A stretch of 45,514 bases of DNA from Comamonadaceae bacterium. GTDB taxonomy: Bacteria > Pseudomonadota > Gammaproteobacteria > Burkholderiales > Burkholderiaceae_C. Positions 33,152-40,953 of the stretch are shown piece by piece. A program made the translations under genes and the position numbers. Numbering within the stretch: the first letter of the stretch is position 1; each line of letters begins with the position of its first letter. The stretch spans positions 1 through 45,514 of the forward strand of contig JAIXOX010000057.1 of the NCBI GenBank assembly GCA_027486555.1, read 5' to 3'. The notes under the pieces are model-generated. The model saw only the letters and a program-made list of their open reading frames with translations, was not told the DNA's origin and searched no databases.

Positions 33152-34444
33152 GTGGGATTGAAAAACGAAACGGGTGATGTTCCTTGCGAACTGGTTGATG
33201 TCATATCTAAATCAAATGACGCCGGTTTGGCGGCAAAATTTCTGTTCGGTTCCACACCACGAAGCTTTGCAGAGACCACAAAATTTTGGAACTCACCAAG
33301 TTACATCATCCTTGAACAGTTGGTATCAAGGGACCCAAGTACACACCTTCAATGGGCGCGTGAACTGGGATATGCAGGAGCAGTGCCTTCTGGAAGTGAT
33401 TCGGAGAAAATCAAGGCCATCATCGACGAATGGGTCGGTAGTATTGTTGAACGTGTAGATGACCTTTGGAATGGTCATGTACCTAATTCGGGTCCTGTTA
33501 AATCAGTTCAGGGTGAACTGCTGTACGCAATGAAAAATATTGAACATGCGTGTAACAGTGACGACAATAGGTTTGATGATTATCTGAATGGTTTGAAAGA
33601 CTTTATTTACAACAAGATAGTCAAAAGCAAGCTTCCCTACCTTGTGCAAAAGGTTTTTGTTAATGATGTATCTGAATTGACTTCGTCTTTGCCTGGTAGC
33701 GGGTCGAAGCAAAGTTCTGAGTATTTCGAGTCACTGATTCCAACTAAATATTCGACCCGGTTGACCAGATTGTGGGTCGTGGTTCTCAGTTGGATATTGA
33801 CGCATGAAAAACCTATCAAATATTCTGGTGAGGTTGAGCAGGAGTTTTGCATTTCATCAAGCCCTCAAGAGATATACAGGCCAAAGCGGCGTAAAGCAAA
33901 AATGCCAAGGCTGGATGAGTATGCGCAATGGGCGGTTGATCTTGGACTTGAAAAAGAAAGTTTCAAAGGCCTAGCGAAAAAATCTGAGGTGCATTCCCAC
34001 GTTGACGAATGGATCTCAAAGCTATCGCTCGAAAAAAATCAACTATGGAAAGAACTTGTTCCTGAGAGTGGAGACGCTTCAACTTTACAAGGCGAATTGA
34101 TCCGGGCTGAAGGTCGTCTTTCGAGTGAACTGTTCCGAAACGGTATGATGAATTGGGACGCCTACTACGCAGGGCTACTCAGGCTGATTGGGGTGACCTT
34201 GGGAAGTTATAGCGGCTTTTCTGAACGCGTCAGGAAAGGACTGTCGGAAGACATTGCCGAAGTTGAGCGGGCAGGGAAAATAGGGGAAGCAGCGGCAAGA
34301 GGTGAACGGGCCGGGTTTGAGGTGTTGGGCGAAAGTTTTTTTGTGGAATCAGACGCTGAGAAAGCATTGAACCGTTTGTCTGCGCTTATCGTCGTTTGGG
34401 TTCGAAATCATCCTGAACCTATTCCATACAAGCCACGGGATTGA
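33152..34444 (+). CDS. Unknown protein with internal duplication, AT-richer than the operon
   Basis: This 430-aa protein is not recognised by name. It contains two copies of one domain: first around residues 85-180 (IDEWVGSI...LWNGHVPNSG...VQGELLYAM...DYLNGL), second around 290-400 (VDEWISKL...LWKELVPESG...LQGELIRAE...WDAYYAGLL). The shared core is D-E-W...L-W...V-P-x-S-G...Q-G-E-L. The start is placed at GTG 33152 with AAGGAG six bases upstream. A longer frame from ATG 33086 overlaps the yhaN stop but runs through the fossil repeat, so those 22 residues are doubtful. Base composition is clearly more AT-rich than in yhaO/yhaN, pointing to a separate origin. It could be an immunity, regulatory or accessory protein. 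Confidence 0.7.
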   Translation: MGLKNETGDVPCELVDVISKSNDAGLAAKFLFGSTPRSFAETTKFWNSPSYIILEQLVSRDPSTHLQWARELGYAGAVPSGSDSEKIKAIIDEWVGSIVERVDDLWNGHVPNSGPVKSVQGELLYAMKNIEHACNSDDNRFDDYLNGLKDFIYNKIVKSKLPYLVQKVFVNDVSELTSSLPGSGSKQSSEYFESLIPTKYSTRLTRLWVVVLSWILTHEKPIKYSGEVEQEFCISSSPQEIYRPKRRKAKMPRLDEYAQWAVDLGLEKESFKGLAKKSEVHSHVDEWISKLSLEKNQLWKELVPESGDASTLQGELIRAEGRLSSELFRNGMMNWDAYYAGLLRLIGVTLGSYSGFSERVRKGLSEDIAEVERAGKIGEAAARGERAGFEVLGESFFVESDAEKALNRLSALIVVWVRNHPEPIPYKPRD

Positions 34445-34755
34445 ACTGTAGGAGGTAGCGTACTGTTTGTGCCTGTTCAAGGGCGTGGGCCAGTTTGCAC
34501 AGTTCCGGGGCATAATCGCGCGACGCTGGCAGCGACGTCGCGAATTGGTGATTTCAACGGTTGCGAAATCCTGCGGACGAATGAGAAATCGAAACGGAGG
34601 GCGCCTTTCTGTTCGTGGCTGATGTGGATGGCTGGATTTCTCAGGCGAAGTGTGCGAAGAATTATTTCGCCTTTTAATTCAACAGCTTGCAGCCGAACAA
34701 TTCTTCGCAGCAGCTGCGAAGAATGCGAAGTATCTCGCGTGCTGTTGATCAGTGC
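34445..34755. other. Non-coding segment rich in inverted repeats and GCGAA motifs
   Basis: No convincing gene lies here. TGAGAAATC (34582-34590) is inverted at 34635-34643; GGCGAA (34644-34649) pairs with TTCGCC (34666-34671); ATTCTTCGCAG (34700-34710) pairs perfectly with CTGCGAAGAAT (34714-34724) around CAG. GCGAA or its complement occurs about eight times. This borders the 3' end of the recombinase/ParB/DUF3987 module, so an element end, a ParB site or a recombination site are all possible. No U-tract terminator was seen for the preceding operon. Confidence 0.55.
34700..34724. repeat. 11-bp perfect inverted repeat with 3-bp centre
   Basis: ATTCTTCGCAG and CTGCGAAGAAT flank CAG. A further GCGAAGAAT copy is at 34654-34662 and TGCGAAG directly follows at 34724-34730. 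Confidence 0.8.
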
Positions 34756-36171
34756 CTACCTATCAGATACGGAAACTGGTCGGCCGACCGTCAAAGCGTA
34801 GATGTTGGTCTGACGCCCACGCGTACCCCGCATGCGAGGTTCGAGTTGAACCGTGATTTGAGGTGGTGATGCCAGCAGCAGCCTTTCGATGGCTGCATCG
34901 ATGGTGGACTTGGATGCATGCCCCTGAAAACATTCGCTGGTGATTTGCCACCGGGTTGCCGTCCCCTTATCCCGCAGAAAATCCACAATTTTCTTGACCG
35001 CCGCCGTGGTTCGATCCGAGTCTGCTGCGTCAGTGGCTTTGACGAATACGAATTTGGCAGACTCGACGCCATGGCGAATCCAACCCATGGCGGCCTGGAT
35101 ATGTTGCACGTCAATCTGCGTTTGAAGATCGCACAGGGCAAAAATCATGGCCAAGCGAAGCAACATGGGTGCGCGGCGTTCCAGCAAAGCCGTCACACGC
35201 TCACCAGCACTGTCGTCGATCAGCTCCCCGCGATACAACTGCGAGTAGAGGCCCTGGGCCTGTGCAGTCAGTTCAATCCGCATGTGATCGCGCTCCGTGA
35301 CCCGTTCGGCTTGGACAAAATCCAGAACGCCAAGCATTCTGGCTGCCAATGTGTCCACCGTTTCCTGTGGCGTTGCTTTGGGAAACGGCACCACTTTTTC
35401 CCTCTCAGCCCAAAGCATCAAGAATCGGTTGGCAAAGCCGTTCGTCAGTTCACGCGCGCGCATCAACCCCAAGAGCTCACTGGGAGAAATCGCCCCACTC
35501 AAACACAGGTGGGGATGGCTTGCATACAGGCGATTAGATTTGGTGGCTGGTTTGAGGCAAACGCCATCCCAGCAGTCTCGCAGTGCCGCCGACAAGGTGT
35601 TGCCCTCACGGCGTCCCTGGTGCAGAACATTGGCAAATTCTGACTCGACGACCCACAATCGCTTGTCCAGAATGGCAGGAACTTCCAGCTTGCCCTGTTT
35701 GTAGCCGTCATGAAACAGGCAGACCAACCCCTCCCGGCTGGAGAGTCCGCCCCGGTGGATGGGTGGTGCCGCAGTTTCCCGAAGTTGACGCAGTGCCGTA
35801 TCCAGGCGGTTGACCAGTGAGACCGCATCCCCCTTGCGGCCACGACCAGACCGGCCTATGTGCAGGATAAACAGCCGCGCATGGTGCCAGGTGTTGCCAA
35901 CCGGTAGGTACGGTCCACGGCCGATGGCGCACGACAGGTATGCCATGAAATTGGCCGCTATCGCATAGGGGTTGGCTTCCGTGCCTTCACTGCCTGCTCC
36001 AGCCACATCGCCAACCAAGCCATACAGGCAGACAGGATCTGGCTGCGGTGCATTTCGATGGGTATCGGACGAGTCGTCATCGACATGGTGCTCGCCGGAC
36101 GATGGATGGGCAAAGGCTGCGCCATGTAGGCCACGCGCTGCTGGCGAATGAAAAAAATCGCTGCTGGGCAT
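34756..36171 (-). CDS. DUF3987 domain protein (YfjI-like) of the recombinase element
   Basis: This 471-aa protein matches DUF3987, a helicase/primase-like family of phages and mobile elements. Recognisable blocks are NPYAIAANFMAYLSCAIGRGPYLPV (as a pattern N-P...F-x-A-x-L-S-x-x-I-G-R), LFILHIGRSGRGRKG around 100-114 in the place of the P-loop, SSREGLV, and the LSGAISPSELL...ELTNGFANRFLMLW block around 225-255. The P-loop is unusual (GRSGRGRKGDAV), lacking a clean G-x4-G-K-S/T, but this variant is frequent in the family with one Lys. A C-terminal winged helix is likely at 395-450. It is the last gene of the module, 4 bp after the first ParB-like gene, and its start codon ATG is preceded by no strong site. 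Confidence 0.8.
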   Translation of the reverse strand: MPSSDFFHSPAARGLHGAAFAHPSSGEHHVDDDSSDTHRNAPQPDPVCLYGLVGDVAGAGSEGTEANPYAIAANFMAYLSCAIGRGPYLPVGNTWHHARLFILHIGRSGRGRKGDAVSLVNRLDTALRQLRETAAPPIHRGGLSSREGLVCLFHDGYKQGKLEVPAILDKRLWVVESEFANVLHQGRREGNTLSAALRDCWDGVCLKPATKSNRLYASHPHLCLSGAISPSELLGLMRARELTNGFANRFLMLWAEREKVVPFPKATPQETVDTLAARMLGVLDFVQAERVTERDHMRIELTAQAQGLYSQLYRGELIDDSAGERVTALLERRAPMLLRLAMIFALCDLQTQIDVQHIQAAMGWIRHGVESAKFVFVKATDAADSDRTTAAVKKIVDFLRDKGTATRWQITSECFQGHASKSTIDAAIERLLLASPPQITVQLEPRMRGTRGRQTNIYALTVGRPVSVSDR

Positions 36172-36175
36172 TCAT

Positions 36176-37057
36176 CTATGCGTCGAGTGACTCGCATTCC
36201 ACGATAAATTTGAGTTCCGTCAGAATCTCCGGATAGTGCTGCTGCAAGTACCGTTGGATCTCGGCGTTTTCCAGCCATTTGGACAGGAACTTGCTCGCAA
36301 GAAGCAAATTGAAAACATCTTGGCTGAAGTTTTGTTCGGCAAGCTTGTATTGCTCTTGAAGGCTGCCCATTTCGCGTTCCATGTTGGCCATCTGTGTCGG
36401 GCTCACACCGGCGACCTTTTTGACCACGACGGCATCCACCAGTTGGTTCGCCGGTGTCGCCGCGTACAGTGCATTCGCGTAGGCCAAGGTGACACAGTTG
36501 GCGTCCACCATCAATTCAACACATTCCACTTGGCGCATGGGCTTCATTTTTTTCAAAATGGTGCCGAGGTCGGCCGCAAATTGCTGATCTTTGAGGAGTG
36601 ACGCCGCCTCGGCGCAGATGCCATCGAGCAAATTGAGCTTGCGGGTGATGGTCGAAATGTCCAGATCCAGAGCGTCGGCCAGGCGCTGTGCCGTGACGCC
36701 TTTTTCGACGGCCCGACACAGCATCACATGTTCTTGAATGGATGACAGCCGGTTGATTTTGGTGTTGTAGGTGTAGCTTTCGTCATCCGTGGATTCCAGG
36801 CAGGGTGCTTCAGTGTGTTCCAGCGTTCTGAGCGCCAACAGTCGTAGATGACCATCAAGCAGGACGCGGTACCCCGTTTGCCTATCGGCAGGCCCCACCG
36901 TCAGTGGCTCTATCAATCCGACGGCCTTGATGGAGGCTTGGATTTGCATGAATTTTCGGGTGGTCAAAATTCTGGAGAGCGCCTTGCGGGACGGCAGAAT
37001 CTGGTCAAGTGGAATGGAAAGCGGATCAAGCAGGAATGCGAGGGGCAGTTGCGCCAT
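36176..37057 (-). CDS. ParB-like/RepB C-terminal domain protein
   Basis: This 293-aa protein starts at ATG 37057, with AAGGAG six bases upstream; the open frame runs further into the upstream gene, but without a site. The ParB N-terminal fold is visible in IQASIKAVGLIEPLTV and VLLDGHLRLLAL, followed by an HTH (VTAQRLADALDLDISTITRKLNLL, about 140-163). The C-terminal half fits the RepB plasmid-partition domain. The ParB nucleotide-binding box is incomplete: GHLR replaces GERR, and the ENxxR motif is missing (NTKINR). It begins 2 bp after the second ParB-like gene. No ParA is encoded nearby, so a regulatory or element-maintenance role is as likely as classical partition. Confidence 0.8.
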   Translation of the reverse strand: MAQLPLAFLLDPLSIPLDQILPSRKALSRILTTRKFMQIQASIKAVGLIEPLTVGPADRQTGYRVLLDGHLRLLALRTLEHTEAPCLESTDDESYTYNTKINRLSSIQEHVMLCRAVEKGVTAQRLADALDLDISTITRKLNLLDGICAEAASLLKDQQFAADLGTILKKMKPMRQVECVELMVDANCVTLAYANALYAATPANQLVDAVVVKKVAGVSPTQMANMEREMGSLQEQYKLAEQNFSQDVFNLLLASKFLSKWLENAEIQRYLQQHYPEILTELKFIVECESLDA

Positions 37058-37058
37058 A

Positions 37059-37955
37059 TCAGGCTCCTTTCGGCCATACACGCTCGGCCAGGTACGTCGG
37101 TAAGGTGTCCAAACCCTCGGCCCGAAGCAGCGTGGTGAAGTGTTCATTGCCCAGGAGTTGCCCCAAGGCACCGATCACAAACAGGAGACGTTGCTGGGCG
37201 GCACCTGCTTTTTTGACCATCAGCTTTTGGCGCTCCACTTCCTTTTGATACGTTCTGACCAGGCTCGAGGCCGTGATGTCCACTGCCACACGTTGCGTGC
37301 CCCGGCCTAAGGCTCGCCCAAAGGTCTGGCGTTTTTCGATAATCCGGCGGGCTTGAATCAGCTGCTTTCCGCGCAGCAAACCCGACTCATAGGCTTCTTG
37401 CAGCGCGGCTTGCACCGCCTCATTGCTGTTTCCAGCGCCCACAATGGCCAGCGCAGCATTGAGCGGTATGCGGCCACTCTCCACAGCCACCATCAGGCGT
37501 TCCTCGCCATTTTTGATGAGCAGCATGATCCCCTGCACATATTCGACACTCAAACCGGTTTTTCTGGCGATGATTTTCTTGTCATAGCCCTTGGCCACCA
37601 GTTGCTGGATGCCCGCCAGGAGTTCGAGGGGACTGGATTTGCGACGGGCAATGTTTTCTACCATGCTCATGATGAAGGCGTCTTCATCGCTGACATCAAC
37701 CACCAGCGCAGCAATGGTGGTTTCGCCCAGTGCCATGAACGCTTTGAGTCTGCCCTCACCACAAACGAGCACATATTTCTCGCTGCCGTCATCGCCAGGA
37801 CGTGGTGTCACGGTGATTGGCTTCTTGAGTCCGACGGTTTTGATGTTCTCAATAATCTGCTCGAACACCTGCTTGTTGCGGTCGCGGGGATTGAGCACCT
37901 CGATTCTGTCGACGGGGATCATGCGCAAATTAGCCGATGGGTGCTTATTGGTCAT
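37059..37955 (-). CDS. ParB/RepB/Spo0J family protein
   Basis: This 298-aa protein has an intact ParB N-terminal domain: IENIKTVGLKKPITV, VCGEGRLKAF (65-74, the GERR-type box) and MVENIARRKSSPLE (97-110, the ENxxR box), followed by the HTH with KKIIARKTGLSVEYVQGIML (125-144) and a basic helical C-terminus. These boxes bind CTP in characterised ParB proteins. The ATG overlaps the recombinase stop (ATGA), and the gene ends 2 bp before the other ParB-like gene. Two consecutive ParB-like proteins behind a serine recombinase are a recurring arrangement in proteobacterial elements, as far as I recall. Confidence 0.88.
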   Translation of the reverse strand: MTNKHPSANLRMIPVDRIEVLNPRDRNKQVFEQIIENIKTVGLKKPITVTPRPGDDGSEKYVLVCGEGRLKAFMALGETTIAALVVDVSDEDAFIMSMVENIARRKSSPLELLAGIQQLVAKGYDKKIIARKTGLSVEYVQGIMLLIKNGEERLMVAVESGRIPLNAALAIVGAGNSNEAVQAALQEAYESGLLRGKQLIQARRIIEKRQTFGRALGRGTQRVAVDITASSLVRTYQKEVERQKLMVKKAGAAQQRLLFVIGALGQLLGNEHFTTLLRAEGLDTLPTYLAERVWPKGA

Positions 37956-39517
37956 GACGCTCTCCGGATGCGGGTGCGTTGGGCCATGCCATAGAAATAA
38001 TCCAGGGTGTCAAAGCGGTAGCTCTCAATCTCAACAGCGTTGCGATCGGCCAGACTGATGCGCGGCAACCCAAAATCCAGGCGCGGCAGGAGGTAGTAAT
38101 CCATTGGCGCATCGTTGGCATGGTTCAGCCGCACTGCCACCGTGATGTCAGGAGCCAGGCTGGTGTCAAACCGCACCTTCCAACGATTGCGCCCGTTGTC
38201 ATGGGTTTGGCAGCGCGCCAGTACCAGCGACACCGTAAATTCTTGGTTGACCAGCAGCAGATCGGTGGCGGGATCGCGCTCAATGGTTCCCCCCAACTCG
38301 CCAATGGCTTTTTCAGTCTGGGCCACGATTTGCGGGTGCAGCCGCCTGAGATACTGGTTTATTTCCAAATAGCGGTAATCCCGGTCTGGGGTGAACCCCA
38401 CTGTTTGGTAGGCGCGAATCAAGCTTCCGAATTTGTGGATGTAGGCTGAGGAGGAGGGCATTCCTTCCGTCTCGTCAATGACCAGCCCTGACAAAAAGCC
38501 CCGGTTCTCAAAGAGATTGCGCAGTTTTTCGATCAACTCCTCGCTGCTGTAACGGTGGGTACGACCACGAATGATGCCCTGAGCCATGTAGAACGCCTCC
38601 GGCGGCACGATGGCTTCGAAAGCGCCTTCTTTTTTGATCCACTTGTCCGGTTCGTTCACGGTGCGCAGCATCTTGAGCTTGAACGAGATCCGGTTGAACA
38701 CGTTGTTGCCAATGTACTTTTCGTTGGTCAACACCTCGTGCACGGTGGCCCGGGTCCAATCACGTCCCAGGTCGGTGCGCACGCCTTGATCATTCAGACG
38801 CACGGCGATTTCTGATTCGCTCAGGCCGTCGTCGGTGAACCAGCGGTAGATCTGGAGCACGTTTTGCACCTCGGCGTCGGGTCCAGGCATCAGAATGACC
38901 CGGTCGGTCTGCAGGCTTTTATGCTCACCACGCGCCAACTCTGCCTTTACGGAGCCGGTCTGGTCCAGGAGTACGCGCCGCAACCCATATCCGGCAGGTC
39001 CCCCTTGGCGGTAGCCCAGCTCAATCAGTCGGCACTGACCGGCGAACACCTTGACGGAGAGTTCCCGGCTGTATTCACCGGCCATGGCGCGCTTGACGCC
39101 TTTGACGATGGTGGAAACCGGGGATCCGTCGTTGTCGAATTGTTCAGCGACATACCGGACGTGTACGCCTTTGCGTTTGAGGAGGTGTTCGTAATAGGCT
39201 GCTTCGTCAGGATCCTGAAACCGTCCCCAGCGGCTGACGTCGTACACCAGAACCATTTGGAAGTCGGCAGTGCCACCTTCCACGTCACTGAGCAGTTTCT
39301 GGAGGGACAAGCGCCCGCCGATCCTCAGGCCGCTTTTGCCATCATCGGCGTAGGTGTGAACGATTTCGATACCGTGGAGTCGGGCGTAATCCCGGATTTT
39401 GTCGGCCTGGTTTTCGGTGGAGTACTGCTGGTGCTCCGTGGACATGCGAACGTATTCGGCAGCGCGAATGCGTTTGGACGGTTCCGGCTGATCTTCTGTG
39501 ACCTCATTATTTTGCAT
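37952..39517 (-). CDS. Large serine recombinase
   Basis: This 521-aa protein has the resolvase catalytic domain with S26 in EYVRMSTEHQ, the conserved DDGKSG block near 58-63, VYDVSRWGRF (about 88-97) and the EYSRELSVKV helix (about 147-156). A recombinase domain follows (GYRQGGPAGYGLRR, 169-182; LSESEIAVRLNDQGV; ATVHEVLTNEKYIGNNVF, about 262-279). The C-terminal part lacks an obvious zinc ribbon of four cysteines. Such enzymes integrate and excise mobile elements. It is the first gene of a four-gene module with the two ParB-like and the DUF3987 proteins. It looks intact. Confidence 0.92.
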   Translation of the reverse strand: MQNNEVTEDQPEPSKRIRAAEYVRMSTEHQQYSTENQADKIRDYARLHGIEIVHTYADDGKSGLRIGGRLSLQKLLSDVEGGTADFQMVLVYDVSRWGRFQDPDEAAYYEHLLKRKGVHVRYVAEQFDNDGSPVSTIVKGVKRAMAGEYSRELSVKVFAGQCRLIELGYRQGGPAGYGLRRVLLDQTGSVKAELARGEHKSLQTDRVILMPGPDAEVQNVLQIYRWFTDDGLSESEIAVRLNDQGVRTDLGRDWTRATVHEVLTNEKYIGNNVFNRISFKLKMLRTVNEPDKWIKKEGAFEAIVPPEAFYMAQGIIRGRTHRYSSEELIEKLRNLFENRGFLSGLVIDETEGMPSSSAYIHKFGSLIRAYQTVGFTPDRDYRYLEINQYLRRLHPQIVAQTEKAIGELGGTIERDPATDLLLVNQEFTVSLVLARCQTHDNGRNRWKVRFDTSLAPDITVAVRLNHANDAPMDYYLLPRLDFGLPRISLADRNAVEIESYRFDTLDYFYGMAQRTRIRRAS

Positions 39518-39677
39518 AGCACCCGATCGTTCAACGTGTGTATTGAGTGCTCTCGGGCCTGCGTTTCACTTCACCGCAAGCCATGGCGCTGACGGTTGTC
39601 AGCGTTGACTTACCGGTGAGGCGGTTGCCATGCAGGTGTTCGGGAGCTTATTTGGACGCAACGGTAATGCCAGCGGG

Positions 39678-40097
39678 TCAATTCGTCGAACGAGTTATAT
39701 CTTTGCACTCGTTCTCTTTGCACGGACAGTCGGCGCACACTGGGGAAATCTCGGCAATCCACTCGTCGCTCTTAGCAGGGTCAATGTTGGGAATGAACTG
39801 GATCCGGTACAAGCCAGACAACGGTGCCAGGGCAGGTTTGGAATCGATGATCTGCTTGTTTGGGGTGCCTGCGCCGTTGGCCCGGTACGTGCGCCAGTAG
39901 TCAGGATTGCGATCCAGCCAGGCTCGTTGGGCGCGGGATTTGTTGTCGAGGTACACCTCATCCGTGCGCGAACGTGATTGCCGCCAACGTTTGCGCCGTT
40001 CGGCCTGGCAGGCCGGTGAGGAGCAGTAGGCTTGGTTTTTGACCCGAGGGTCTGGTGGGAAGGACTGGCCGCAGCAGGCGCAGATTTTTGTGGGCAT
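39678..40097 (-). CDS. Small Cys-rich zinc-binding protein accompanying the recombinase
   Basis: This 139-aa protein has an N-terminal zinc-finger-like set, CACCGQSF...YCSSPACQAERRKRW (C6, C8, C9, C26, C30), a basic helix, and a C-terminal C-A-D-C-P-C-K-E-N-E-C cluster. The basic stretch ERRKRWRQSRSR suggests nucleic acid binding. It lies 160 bp upstream of the recombinase on the same strand and is probably part of the same element. A 20-bp palindrome lies just upstream of its start. Function unknown. Confidence 0.75.
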   Translation of the reverse strand: MPTKICACCGQSFPPDPRVKNQAYCSSPACQAERRKRWRQSRSRTDEVYLDNKSRAQRAWLDRNPDYWRTYRANGAGTPNKQIIDSKPALAPLSGLYRIQFIPNIDPAKSDEWIAEISPVCADCPCKENECKDITRSTN

Positions 40098-40404
40098 CAG
40101 ATTTCTCCATACGAAAATTCGTATGGGAACTGCTCTGCGTCGCCTTAAGCTAGCCTGGCCTCGCCAGACTCAGATGCAAAATATGAAAATGATTGGTCCG
40201 GGCCGGTAAAACGCATGTAAGACAGGTAATCTGTAATGGTCGTGAAAACGATCAGTGTCAAGCATTGGGAGCATCTACCTCAAATCGACCCCGCTGGCCC
40301 TGATTCAGTGGTGTCTTGGCTGCGCTTGAGAAGGAAAAGTTGGCTGTGATCGTGAGTCTTCAGGCTATCGGGTTTAAGATGGCACATTTGAGCCTTTTTA
40401 AGCC
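40098..40404. other. Intergenic segment with palindrome and a 37-codon ORF
   Basis: Besides the palindrome at 40107-40126, the only thing seen is a short + strand frame at 40236-40349 (starts MVVKTISVKHWEH, ends SWLRLRRKSWL) with a weak AGG upstream. It could be a remnant or chance. The remainder holds no recognisable signal; the following gene has only a poor ribosome binding site. Confidence 0.4.
40107..40126. promoter_or_regulatory. 20-bp near-perfect palindrome upstream of the zinc-finger gene
   Basis: CCATACGAA (40107-40115) and TTCGTATGG (40118-40126) are perfect reverse complements around AA. It begins 10 bp upstream of the start codon at 40097, a good place for an autoregulatory operator; a recombinase core site is another option. 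Confidence 0.6.
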
Positions 40405-40953
40405 ATGAGACCCTTGACACACCAAAACATCGAGTCCGAGCTTAGCTATGCCTACCTGCATGCTGTGGCCGCTCGTGCAGGCGTTGGGTGTAAGGTATCA
40501 AGTCGACATGATGACAATGTTGGGGTGGACGCTGAGTTGACGGGTTGGGGACCTTTCCCCAACGGAGGTTATCGTCAGGAAGTTGATATTAAGGTTCAAT
40601 TGAAGGCCACTGTTAAACAACCTGTGGTCGTTGGAAATTCATTCTCATACAGCTTATCTGGAATAAATCAGTACAACGATTTGCGAACTGACACTTTATC
40701 AACGCCAAGGATACTTGTTGTTTTGTTCTTGCCTTCTGATGAAAAAGATTGGCTTGTACATACCGAAGATGCGCTTCAGTTGAAAAATTGTGCTTACTGG
40801 GTAAGTCTTCGAGGGGCGAGTGCATCGAGCAATGCCACAGCCCAGACTGTTTATTTGCCAAAAGATCAGACATTTGATCCTAATGGTTTGATAAATATTT
40901 TGGCGAAGATATCTAAAAATGAAATTCCTCTATATCAGGAGGTGTCGGTATGA
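40405..40953 (+). CDS. DUF4365 protein, PD-(D/E)xK nuclease-like
   Basis: This 182-aa protein fits DUF4365: SELSYAYLHAVAARAG (11-26) as the first helix, D42 in NVGVDAEL, and VDIKVQLKAT (60-69) with Q66-x-K68. The D...QxK arrangement is that of PD-(D/E)xK nucleases; E10 or E12 in the first helix may complete the site. DUF4365 domains occur in defence proteins, usually fused or paired with other domains. The stop overlaps the ATG of the next gene as ATGA, making a two-gene unit. Both genes are visibly more AT-rich than their neighbours. Cleavage activity is inferred only from the residues. Confidence 0.75.
   Translation: MRPLTHQNIESELSYAYLHAVAARAGVGCKVSSRHDDNVGVDAELTGWGPFPNGGYRQEVDIKVQLKATVKQPVVVGNSFSYSLSGINQYNDLRTDTLSTPRILVVLFLPSDEKDWLVHTEDALQLKNCAYWVSLRGASASSNATAQTVYLPKDQTFDPNGLINILAKISKNEIPLYQEVSV

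Noticed and set aside
36176-37171. 38-residue N-terminal extension of the first ParB-like protein
   Set aside because: It overlaps the end of the other ParB gene in a different frame and lacks a ribosome binding site, while ATG 37057 has AAGGAG.
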